Part shown: positions 1 to 11,226 of the stretch, one piece after another | Layout of the letters: every line of letters starts with the position of its first letter | How positions within the stretch are numbered: the stretch's first letter is position 1 | Assembly (NCBI GenBank): GCA_964057225.1 | Contig: OZ059894.1 | Coordinates: forward strand, 20,118,476-20,182,475 | Direction: 5' to 3' | Source of the DNA: Auanema rhodensis | Taxonomy: Eukaryota > Nematoda > Chromadorea > Rhabditida > Rhabditidae | Length of the DNA stretch: 64,000 bases | Position numbers and translations under genes: made by a program | Notes under the pieces: model-generated | The model's input: only the letters and a program-made list of their open reading frames with translations | Told to the model about the DNA's origin: nothing | Databases searched by the model: none

Positions 1-10
1 TCGATGCGGA

Positions 11-59
11 TTTTTAAGCTGCGTCGATCTGTGTTATCAGATTTGCGCTAGCTTAAAAA
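11..59 (+). repeat. Conserved large hairpin of the satellite monomer (exemplar copy)
   Basis: Inverted repeat within the monomer. The arms TTTTTAAGCT (11-20) and AGCTTAAAAA (50-59) are perfectly complementary. Inside them GCG (21-23) pairs with CGC (46-48), and ATCTG (27-31) pairs with CAGAT (38-42) around a TGTTAT loop. The same dyad occurs in essentially every monomer of both array orientations. The commonest change, GCTTAAAA to GCTTGAAAA, turns a T-A pair into a G-T (G-U in RNA) pair rather than destroying it. Function is unknown; a fold-back in single-stranded DNA or in a satellite transcript is an inference. Confidence 0.75.
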
Positions 60-68
60 TGCACCGAG

Positions 69-99
69 ATATCAACTGATATAAGTTCACACTTATATC
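69..99 (+). repeat. Double dyad of the satellite monomer (exemplar copy)
   Basis: Two adjoining inverted repeats: ATATCA (69-74) with TGATAT (77-82), and GATATAAGT (78-86) with ACTTATATC (91-99) around the loop TCAC. They are mutually exclusive because they share bases 78-82. The second is the target of the LTR element, which in its monomer entered right after base 96. The dyads are kept in nearly all monomers; some copies near 43-47 kb have GTGAAATT in place of GTGAACTT, which weakens the second. Confidence 0.7.
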
Positions 100-210
100 T
101 TCGATTTTCACCCTGAAGAATTGATTTTATCGTTGAATAACATTGTCCATCGTCTTTGTCTTGAAAAAAGGAATCTAAAAACATCTACTTTTTGCTAAAT
201 TATTCTGAAA

Positions 211-222
211 TTTTTCGAAAAA
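211..222 (+). repeat. TTTTTCGAAAAA palindrome of the satellite monomer (exemplar copy)
   Basis: Perfect 12 bp palindrome flanked by further A and T runs. It is the most variable dyad in the array: many copies carry TTTTTTGAAAA, some lose one A to give a 350 bp monomer, and in the inverted array a few carry TTTTTTTCAAAAAA. The A/T tracts may bend the DNA and are the obvious place for replication slippage. Confidence 0.6.
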
Positions 223-250
223 ATTTTTGTCAAAATGTTTTTGGAAGCAA

Positions 251-276
251 TGTTGAGTGTACATGGAAACTCAACA
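251..276 (+). repeat. Conserved small hairpin of the satellite monomer (exemplar copy)
   Basis: TGTTGAGT (251-258) and ACTCAACA (269-276) are perfectly complementary around a 10 nt loop. The segment from about 240 to 310 is the least variable part of the monomer. In the inverted array some copies carry GAGTTGCC instead of GAGTTTCC (for example at 43012 and 43713); that change falls in the loop and leaves the stem intact. Confidence 0.7.
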
Positions 277-2807
277 TACACTAATGCATCATTTTTCAAA
301 CGATCATAACTAATTTTTGTTTTAAGCGTTTCTCAATGTAGTATACTGCATTCGATGCGGATTTTTAAGCTGCGCCGATCTGTGTTATCAGATTTGCGCT
401 AGCTTAAAAATGCACCGAGATATCAACTGATATAAGTTCACACTTATATCCTCGATTTTCACCCTGAAGAATTAATTTTTTCGTTGAATAACATTGTCCA
501 TCGTCTTTGCCTTGAAAAAAGGAATCTAAAAACATCTACTTTTTGCTAATTTATTTTGAAATTTTTCGAAAAATTTTTGTCAAAATGTTTTTGGAAGCAA
601 TGTTGAGTGTACATGGAAACTCAACATACACTAATGCATCATTTTTCAAACGATCATAACTAATTTTTGTATTGAGCGTTTCTCAATGTAGTATAGTGCA
701 TTCGATGCGGATTTTTAAGCTGCGTCGATCTGTGTTATCAGATTTGCGCTAGCTTAAAAATACACCGAGATATCAACTGATATAAGTTCACACTTATATC
801 CTCGATTTTCACCCTGAAGAATTAATTTTTTCGTTGAATAACATTGTCCATCGTCTTTGTCTTGAAAAAAGGAATCTAAAAACATCTACTTTTTGCTAAT
901 TTATTCTGAAATTTTTCGAAAAAATTTTTGTCAAAATGTTTTTGGAAGCAATGTTGAGTGTACATGGAAACTCAACATACACTAATGCATCATTTTTCAA
1001 ACGATCATAACTAATTTTTGTATTAAGCGTTTCTCAATGTAGTATAATGCATTCGATGCGGATTTTTAAGCTGCGTCGATCTGTGTTATCAGATTTGCGC
1101 TAGCTTGAAAATGCACCGAGATATCAACTGATATAAGTTCACACTTATATCCTCGATTTTCACCCTGAAGAATTAATTTTTTCGTTGTATAACATATTCC
1201 ATCGTCTTTGCCTTGAAAAAAGGAATCTAAAAACATCTACTTTTTGCTAATTTATTTTGAAATTTTTTGAAAAAATTTTTGTCAAAATGTTTTTGGAAGC
1301 AATGTTGAGTGTACATGGAAACTCAACATACACTAATGCATCATTTTTCAAACGATCATAACTAATTTTTGTATTGAGCGTTTCTCAATGTAGTATAGTG
1401 CATTCGATGCGGATTTTTAAGCTGCGTCGATCTGTGTTATCAGATTTGCGCTAGCTTGAAAATGCACCGAGATATCAACTGATATAAGTTCACACTTATA
1501 TCCTCGATTTTCACCCTGAAGAATTGATTTTATCGTTGAATAACATTGTCCATCGTCTTTGTCTTGAAAAAAGGAATCTAAAAACATCTACTTTTTGCTA
1601 AATTATTCTGAAATTTTTCGAAAAAATTTTTGTCAAAATGTTTTTGGAAGCAATGTTGAGTGTACATGGAAACTCAACATACACTAATGCATCATTTTTC
1701 AAACGATCATAACTAATTTTTGTTTTAAGCGTTTCTCAATGTAGTATACTGCATTCGATGCGGATTTTTAAGCTGCGTCGATCTGTGTTATCAGATTTGC
1801 GCTAGCTTAAAAATACACCGAGATATCAACTGATATAAGTTCACACTTATATCCTCGATTTTCACCCTGAAGAATTAATTTTTTCGTTGAATAACATTGT
1901 CCATCGTCTTTGTCTTGAAAAAAGGAATCTAAAAACATCTACTTTTTGCTAATTTATTCTGAAATTTTTCGAAAAAATTTTTGTCAAAATGTTTTTGGAA
2001 GCAATGTTGAGTGTACATGGAAACTCAACATACACTAATGCATCATTTTTCAAACGATCATAACTAATTTTTGTATTAAGCGTTTCTCAATGTAGTATAA
2101 TGCATTCGATGCGGATTTTTAAGCTGCGTCGATCTGTGTTATCAGATTTGCGCTAGCTTGAAAATGCACCGAGATATCAACTGATATAAGTTCACACTTA
2201 TATCCTCGATTTTCACCCTGAAGAATTAATTTTTTCGTTGTATAACATATTCCATCGTCTTTGCCTTGAAAAAAGGAATCTAAAAACATCTACTTTTTGC
2301 TAATTTATTTTGAAATTTTTTGAAAAAATTTTTGTCAAAATGTTTTTGGAAGCAATGTTGAGTGTACATGGAAACTCAACATACACTAATGCATCATTTT
2401 TCAAACGATCATAACTAATTTTTGTATTGAGCGTTTCTCAATGTAGTAAAGTGCATTCGATGCGGATTTTTAAGCTGCGTCGATCTGTGTTATCAGATTT
2501 GCGCTAGCTTGAAAATGCACCGAGATATCAACTGATATAAGTTCACACTTATATCCTCGATTTTCACCCTGAAGAATTAATTTTATCGTTGAATAACATT
2601 GTCCATCGTCTTTGCCTTAAAAAAAGGAATCTAAAAACATCTACTTTTTGCTAAATTATTCTGAAATTTTTCGAAAAAATTTTTGTCAAAATGTTTTTGG
2701 AAGCAATGTTGAGTGTACATGGAAACTCAACATACACTAATGCATCATTTTTCAAACGATCATAACTAATTTTTGTATTGAGCGTTTCTCAATGTAGTAT
2801 AGTGCAT

Positions 2808-4561
2808 TCGATGCGGATTTTTAAGCTGCGTCGATCTGTGTTATCAGATTTGCGCTAGCTTAAAAATGCACCGAGATATCAACTGATATAAGTTCACACT
2901 TATATCTTCGATTTTCACCCTGAAGAATTGATTTTATCGTTGAATAACATTGTCCATCGTCTTTGTCTTGAAAAAAGGAATCTAAAAACATCTACTTTTT
3001 GCTAAATTATTCTGAAATTTTTCGAAAAAATTTTTGTCAAAATGTTTTTGGAAGCAATGTTGAGTGTACATGGAAACTCAACATACACTAATGCATCATT
3101 TTTCAAACGATCATAACTAATTTTTGTTTTAAGCGTTTCTCAATGTAGTATACTGCATTCGATGCGGATTTTTAAGCTGCGTCGATCTGTGTTATCAGAT
3201 TTGCGCTAGCTTAAAAATGCACCGAGATATCAACTGATATAAGTTCACACTTATATCCTCGATTTTCACCCTGAAGAATTAATTTTTTCGTTGAATAACA
3301 TTGTCCATCGTCTTTGCCTTGAAAAAAGGAATCTAAAAACATCTACTTTTTGCTAATTTATTTTGAAATTTTTCGAAAAATTTTTGTCAAAATGTTTTTG
3401 GAAGCAATGTTGAGTGTACATGGAAACTCAACATACACTAATGCATCATTTTTCAAACGATCATAACTAATTTTTGTATTGAGCGTTTCTCAATGTAGTA
3501 TAGTGCATTCGATGCGGATTTTTAAGCTGCGTCGATCTGTGTTATCAGATTTGCGCTAGCTTAAAAATACACCGAGATATCAACTGATATAAGTTCACAC
3601 TTATATCCTCGATTTTCACCCTGAAGAATTAATTTTTTCGTTGAATAACATTGTCCATCGTCTTTGTCTTGAAAAAAGGAATCTAAAAACATCTACTTTT
3701 TGCTAATTTATTCTGAAATTTTTCGAAAAAATTTTTGTCAAAATGTTTTTGGAAGCAATGTTGAGTGTACATGGAAACTCAACATACACTAATGCATCAT
3801 TTTTCAAACGATCATAACTAATTTTTGTATTAAGCGTTTCTCAATGTAGTATAATGCATTCGATGCGGATTTTTAAGCTGCGTCGATCTGTGTTATCAGA
3901 TTTGCGCTAGCTTGAAAATGCACCGAGATATCAACTGATATAAGTTCACACTTATATCCTCGATTTTCACCCTGAAGAATTAATTTTTTCGTTGTATAAC
4001 ATATTCCATCGTCTTTGCCTTGAAAAAAGGAATCTAAAAACATCTACTTTTTGCTAATTTATTTTGAAATTTTTTGAAAAAATTTTTGTCAAAATGTTTT
4101 TGGAAGCAATGTTGAGTGTACATGGAAACTCAACATACACTAATGCATCATTTTTCAAACGATCATAACTAATTTTTGTATTGAGCGTTTCTCAATGTAG
4201 TATAGTGCATTCGATGCGGATTTTTAAGCTGCGTCGATCTGTGTTATCAGATTTGCGCTAGCTTGAAAATGCACCGAGATATCAACTGATATAAGTTCAC
4301 ACTTATATCCTCGATTTTCACCCTGAAGAATTGATTTTATCGTTGAATAACATTGTCCATCGTCTTTGTCTTGAAAAAAGGAATCTAAAAACATCTACTT
4401 TTTGCTAAATTATTCTGAAATTTTTCGAAAAAATTTTTGTCAAAATGTTTTTGGAAGCAATGTTGAGTGTACATGGAAACTCAACATACACTAATGCATC
4501 ATTTTTCAAACGATCATAACTAATTTTTGTTTTAAGCGTTTCTCAATGTAGTATACTGCAT
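2808..4561 (+). repeat. Five-monomer block, copy B
   Basis: Second copy of the block at 1-1754. A difference visible by eye is GCTGCGCCGATC in the first copy against GCTGCGTCGATC here. The next monomer (4562) no longer matches its counterpart at 1755, which fixes the right edge of the duplicated block. Confidence 0.8.
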
Positions 4562-5613
4562 TCGATGCGGATTTTTAAGCTGCGTCGATCTGTGTTATCA
4601 GATTTGCGCTAGCTTAAAAATGCACCGAGATATCAACTGATATAAGTTCACACATATATCCTCGATTTTCACCCTGAAGAATTAATTTTTTCGTTGAATA
4701 ACATTGTCCATCGTCTTTGCCTTGAAAAAAGGAATCTAAAAACATCTACTTTTCGCTAATTTATTTCGAAATTTTTCGAAAAAATTTTTGTCAAAATGTT
4801 TTTGGAAGCAATGTTGAGTGTACATGGAAACTCAACATACACTAATGCATCATTTTTCAAACGATCATAACTAATTTTTGTATTAAGCGTTTCTCAATGT
4901 AGTATAGTGCATTCGATGCGGATTTTTAAGCTGCGTCGATCTGTGTTATCAGATTTGCGCTAGCTTGAAAATGCACCGAGATATCAACTGATATAAGTTC
5001 ACACTTATATCCTCGATTTTCACCCTGAAGAATTAATTTTTTCGTTGAATAACATTGTCCATCGTCTTTGCCTTGAAAAAAGGAATCTAAAAACATCTAC
5101 TTTTTGCTAATTTATTTTGAAATTTTTCGAAAAATTTTTGTCAAAATGTTTTTGGAAGCAATGTTGAGTGTACATGGAAACTCAACATACACTAATGCAT
5201 CATTTTTCAAACGATCATAACTAATTTTTGTATTGAGCGTTTCTCAATGTAGTATAGTGCATTCGATGCGGATTTTTAAGCTGCGTTGATCTGTGTTATC
5301 AGATTTGCGCTAGCTTGAAAATGCACCGAGATATCAACTGATATAAGTTCACACTTATATCCTCGATTTTCACCCTGAAGAATTAATTTTATCGTTGAAT
5401 AACATTGTCCATCGTCTTTGCCTTAAAAAAAGGAATCTAAAAACATCTACTTTTTGCTAAATTATTCTGAAATTTTTCGAAAAAATTTTTGTCAAAATGT
5501 TTTTGGAAGCAATGTTGAGTGTACATGGAAACTCAACATACACTAATGCATCATTTTTCAAACGATCATAACTAATTTTTGTATTGAGCGTTTCTCAATG
5601 TAGTATAGTGCAT

Positions 5614-8600
5614 TCGATGCGGATTTTTAAGCTGCGTCGATCTGTGTTATCAGATTTGCGCTAGCTTAAAAATGCACCGAGATATCAACTGATATAAGTT
5701 CACACTTATATCCTCGATTTTCACCCTGAAGAATTGATTTTATCGTTGAATAACATTGTCCATCGTCTTTGTCTTGAAAAAAGGAATCTAAAAACATCTA
5801 CTTTTTGCTAAATTATTCTGAAATTTTTCGAAAAAATTTTTGTCAAAATGTTTTTGGAAGCAATGTTGAGTGTACATGGAAACTCAACATACACTAATGC
5901 ATCATTTTTCAAACGATCATAACTAATTTTTGTATTGAGCGTTTCTTAATGTAGTAAAGTGCATTCGATGCGGATTTTTAAGCTGCGTCGATCTGTGTTA
6001 TCAGATTTGCGCTAGCTTAAAAATGCACCGAGATATCAACTGATATAAGTTCACACTTATATCCTCGATTTTCACCCTGAAGAATTAATTTTATCGTTGA
6101 ATAACATTGTCCATCGTCTTTGCCTTAAAAAAAGGAATCTAAAAACATCTACTTTTTGCTAAATTATTCTGAAACTTTTCGAAAAAATTTTTGTCAAAAT
6201 GTTTTTGGAAGCAATGTTGAGTGTACATGGAAACTCAACATACACTAATGCATCATTTTTCAAACGATCATAACTAATTTTTGTATTGAGCGTTTCTCAA
6301 TGTAGTATAATGCATTCGATGCGGATTTTTAAGCTGCGTCGATCTGTGTTATCAGATTTGCGCTAGCTTGAAAATGCACCGAGATATCAACTGATATAAG
6401 TTCACACTTATATCCTCGATTTTCACCCTGAAGAATTAATTTTTTCGTTGTATAACATATTCCATCGTCTTTGCCTTGAAAAAAGGAATCTAAAAACATC
6501 TACTTTTTGCTAATTTATTTTGAAATTTTTTGAAAAAATTTTTGTCAAAATGTTTTTGGAAGCAATGTTGAGTGTACATGGAAACTCAACATACACTAAT
6601 GCATCATTTTTCAAACGATCATAACTAATTTTTGTATTGAGCGTTTCTCAATGTAGTATAGTGCATTCGATGCGGATTTTTAAGCTGCGTCGATCTGTGT
6701 TATCAGATTTGCGCTAGCTTAAAAATGCACCGAGATATCAACTGATATAAGTTCACACTTATATCCTCGATTTTCACCCTGAAGAATTAATTTTTTCGTT
6801 GAATAACATTGTCCATCGTCTTTGCCTTGAAAAAAGGAATCTAAAAACATCTACTTTTTGCTAATTTATTTCGAAATTTTTCGAAAAAATTTTTGTCAAA
6901 ATGTTTTTGGAAGCAATGTTGAGTGTACATGGAAACTCAACATACACTAATGCATCATTTTTCAAACGATCATAACTAATTTTTGTATTAAGCGTTTCTC
7001 AATGTAGTATAGTGCATTCGATGCGGATTTTTAAGCTGCGTCGATCTGTGTTATCAGATTTGCGCTAGCTTGAAAATGCACCGAGATATCAACTGATATA
7101 AGTTCACACTTATATCCTCGATTTTCACCCTGAAGAATTAATTTTTTCGTTGAATAACATTGTCCATCGTCTTTGCCTTGAAAAAAGGAATCTAAAAACA
7201 TCTACTTTTTGCTAATTTATTTTGAAATTTTTCGAAAAATTTTTGTCAAAATGTTTTTGGAAGCAATGTTGAGTGTACATGGAAACTCAACATACACTAA
7301 TGCATCATTTTTCAAACGATCATAACTAATTTTTGTATTGAGCGTTTCTCAATGTAGTATAGTGCATTCGATGCGGATTTTTAAGCTGCGTCGATCTGTG
7401 TTATCAGATTTGCGCTAGCTTGAAAATGCACCGAGATATCAACTGATATAAGTTCACACTTATATCCTCGATTTTCACCCTGAAGAATTAATTTTATCGT
7501 TGAATAACATTGTCCATCGTCTTTGCCTTAAAAAAAGGAATCTAAAAACATCTACTTTTTGCTAAATTATTCTGAAATTTTTCGAAAAAATTTTTGTCAA
7601 AATGTTTTTGGAAGCAATGTTGAGTGTACATGGAAACTCAACATACACTAATGCATCATTTTTCAAACGATCATAACTAATTTTTGTATTGAGCGTTTCT
7701 CAATGTAGTATAGTGCATTCGATGCGGATTTTTAAGCTGCGTCGATCTGTGTTATCAGATTTGCGCTAGCTTAAAAATGCACCGAGATATCAACTGATAT
7801 AAGTTCACACTTATATCCTCGATTTTCACCCTGAAGAATTGATTTTATCGTTGAATAACATTGTCCATCGTCTTTGTCTTGAAAAAAGGAATCTAAAAAC
7901 ATCTACTTTTTGCTAAATTATTCTGAAATTTTTCGAAAAAATTTTTGTCAAAATGTTTTTGGAAGCAATGTTGAGTGTACATGGAAACTCAACATACACT
8001 AATGCATCATTTTTCAAACGATCATAACTAATTTTTGTATTGAGCGTTTCTTAATGTAGTAAAGTGCATTCGATGCGGATTTTTAAGCTGCGTCGATCTG
8101 TGTTATCAGATTTGCGCTAGCTTAAAAATGCACCGAGATATCAACTGATATAAGTTCACACTTATATCCTCGATTTTCACCCTGAAGAATTAATTTTATC
8201 GTTGAATAACATTGTCCATCGTCTTTGCCTTAAAAAAAGGAATCTAAAAACATCTACTTTTTGCTAAATTATTCTGAAATTTTTCGAAAAAATTTTTGTC
8301 AAAATGTTTTTGGAAGCAATGTTGAGTGTACATGGAAACTCAACATACACTAATGCATCATTTTTCAAACGATCATAACTAATTTTTGTATTGAGCGTTT
8401 CTCAATGTAGTATAGTGCATTCGATGCGGATTTTTAAGCTGCGTCGATCTGTGTTATCAGATTTGCGCTAGCTTAAAAATGCACCGAGATATCAACTGAT
8501 ATAAGTTCACACTTATATCCTCGATTTTCACCCTGAAGAATTAATTTTATCGTTGAATAACATTGTCCATCGTCTTTGCCTTAAAAAAAGGAATCTAAAA

Positions 8601-11226
8601 ACATCTACTTTTTGCTAAATTATTCTGAAATTTTTCGAAAAAATTTTTGTCAAAATGTTTTTGGAAGCAATGTTGAGTGTACATGGAAACTCAACATACA
8701 CTAATGCATCATTTTTCAAACGATCATAACTAATTTTTGTATTGAGCGTTTCTCAATGTAGTATACTGCATTCGATGCGGATTTTTAAGCTGCGTCGATC
8801 TGTGTTATCAGATTTGCGCTAGCTTAAAAATGCACCGAGATATCAACTGATATAAGTTCACACTTATATCCTCGATTTTCACCCTGAAGAATTGATTTTA
8901 TCGTTGAATAACATTGTCCATCGTCTTTGTCTTGAAAAAAGGAATCTAAAAACATCTACTTTTTGCTAAATTATTCTGAAATTTTTCGAAAAAATTTTTG
9001 TCAAAATGTTTTTGGAAGCAATGTTGAGTGTACATGGAAACTCAACATACACTAATGCATCATTTTTCAAACGATCATAACTAATTTTTGTTTCAAGCGT
9101 TTCTCAATGTAGTATACTGCATTCGATGCGGATTTTTAAGCTGCGTCGATCTGTGTTATCAGATTTGCGCTAGCTTAAAAATTCACCGAGATATCAACTG
9201 ATATAAGTTCACACTTATATCCTCGATTTTCACCCTGAAGAATTGATTTTTTCGTTGAATAACATTGTCCATCGTCTTTGCCTTGAAAAAAGGAATCTAA
9301 AAACATCTACTTTTTGCTAATTTATTTTGAAATTTTTCGAAAAAATTTTTGTCAAAATGTTTTTGGAAGCAATGTTGAGTGTACATGGAAACTCAACATA
9401 CACTAATGCATCATTTTTCAAACGATCATAACTAATTTTTGTATTAAGCGTTTCTCAATGTAGTATAGTGCATTCGATGCGGATTTTTAAGCTGCGTCGA
9501 TCTGTGTTATCAGATTTGCGCTAGCTTGAAAATGCACCGAGATATCAACTGATATAAGTTCACACTTATATCCTCGATTTTCACCCTGAAGAATTAATTT
9601 TTTCGTTGAATAACATTGTCCATCGTCTTTGCCTTGAAAAAAGGAATCTAAAAACATCTACTTTTTGCTAATTTATTTTGAAATTTTTCGAAAAATTTTT
9701 GTCAAAATGTTTTTGGAAGCAATGTTGAGTGTACATGGAAACTCAACATACACTAATGCATCATTTTTCAAACGATCATAACTAATTTTTGTATTGAGCG
9801 TTTCTCAATGTAGTATAGTGCATTCGATGCGGATTTTTAAGCTGCGTCGATCTGTGTTATCAGATTTGCGCTAGCTTAAAAATACACCGAGATATCAACT
9901 GATATAAGTTCACACTTATATCCTCGATTTTCACCCTGAAGAATTAATTTTTTCGTTGAATAACATTGGCCATCGTCTTTGCCTTGAAAAAAGGAATCTA
10001 AAAACATCTACTTTTTGCTAATTTATTCTGAAATTTTTCGAAAAAATTTTTGTCAAAATGTTTTTGGAAGCAATGTTGAGTGTACATGGAAACTCAACAT
10101 ACACTAATGCATCATTTTTCAAACGATCATAACTAATTTTTGTATTGAGCGTTTCTCAATGTAGTATAGTGCATTCGATGCGGATTTTTAAGCTGCGTCG
10201 ATCTGTGTTCTCAGATTTGCGCTAGCTTAAAAATACACCGAGATATCAACTGATATAAGTTCACACTTATATCCTCGATTTTCACCCTGAAGAATTAATT
10301 TTTTCGTTGTATAACATTGTCCATCGTCTTTGCCTTGAAAAAAGGAATCTAAAAACATCTACTTTTTGCTAATTTATTCTGAAATTTTTCGAAAAAATTT
10401 TTGTCAAAATGTTTTTGGAAGCAATGTTGAGTGTACATGGAAACTCAACATACACTAATGCATCATTTTTCAAACGATCATAACTAATTTTTGTATTGAG
10501 CGTTTCTCAATGTAGTATAGTGCATTCGATGCGGATTTTTGAGCTGCGTCGATCTGTGTTATCAGATTTGCGCTAGCTTAAAAATACACCGAGATATCAA
10601 CTGATATAAGTTCACACTTATATCCTCGATTTTCACCCTGAAGAATTGATTTTATCGTTGAATAACATTGTCCATCGTCTTTGTCTTGAAAAAAGGAATC
10701 TAAAAACATCTACTTTTTGCTAAATTATTCTGAAATTTTTCGAAAAAATTTTTGTCAAAATGTTTTTGGAAGCAATGTTGAGTGTACATGGAAACTCAAC
10801 ATACACTAATGCATCATTTTTCAAACGATCATAACTAATTTTTGTATTAAGCGTTTCTCAATGTAGTATAATGCATTTGATGCGGATTTTTAAGCTGCGT
10901 CGATCTGTGTTATCAGATTTGCGCTAGCTTAAAAATGCACCGAGATATCAACTGATATAAGTTCACACTTATATCCTCGATTTTCACCCTGAAGAATTAA
11001 TTTTTTCGTTGAATAACATTGGCCATCGTCTTTGCCTTAAAAAAAGGAATCTAAAAACATCTACTTTTTGCTAATTTATTCTGAAATTTTTCGAAAAATT
11101 TTTGTCAAAATGTTTTTGGAAGCAATGTTGAGTGTACATGGAAACTCAACATACACTAATGCATCATTTTTCAAACGATCATAACTAATTTTTGTATTGA
11201 GCGTTTCTCAATGTAGTATAGTGCAT
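5614..11226 (+). repeat. Higher-order repeat unit, 16 monomers (copy 1)
   Basis: This 5,613 bp unit is followed directly by a second copy. Private markers recur at a constant offset: TTTCTTAATG at 5942, GAAACTTTTC at 6171, TTTCAAGCG at 9091, ATTCACCGAG at 9181 and TTGGCCATCG at 9966 reappear 5,612 bp later. Its last third carries GTGTTCTCAG (10205), TTTTTGAGCTG (about 10536) and GCATTTGATG (10873), which reappear 5,963 bp later because the second copy has one extra monomer. A six-monomer sub-duplication is also visible: the TTTCTTAATG monomer near 5620 recurs near 7723. Confidence 0.85.

Larger units (their letters stand above)
1..1754 (+). repeat. Five-monomer block, copy A
   Basis: Monomers 1, 352, 702, 1053 and 1404 carry the same ordered set of variants as monomers 2808, 3159, 3509, 3860 and 4211, including the rare TATCTTCG in the first, the 350 bp length of the second, TACACC in the third, the ATAACATATTCC haplotype in the fourth and TGTTTTAAGCG in the fifth. 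The offset is 2,807 bp (eight monomers). The block may extend left of the window. Confidence 0.8.

Noticed and set aside
130-150. CENP-B-box-like TTTCGTTGAATAACATT in many monomers
   Set aside because: Only the left half (TTCG and one A) agrees with the box; the required CGGG half is absent, and many monomers read TTATCGTTG instead.
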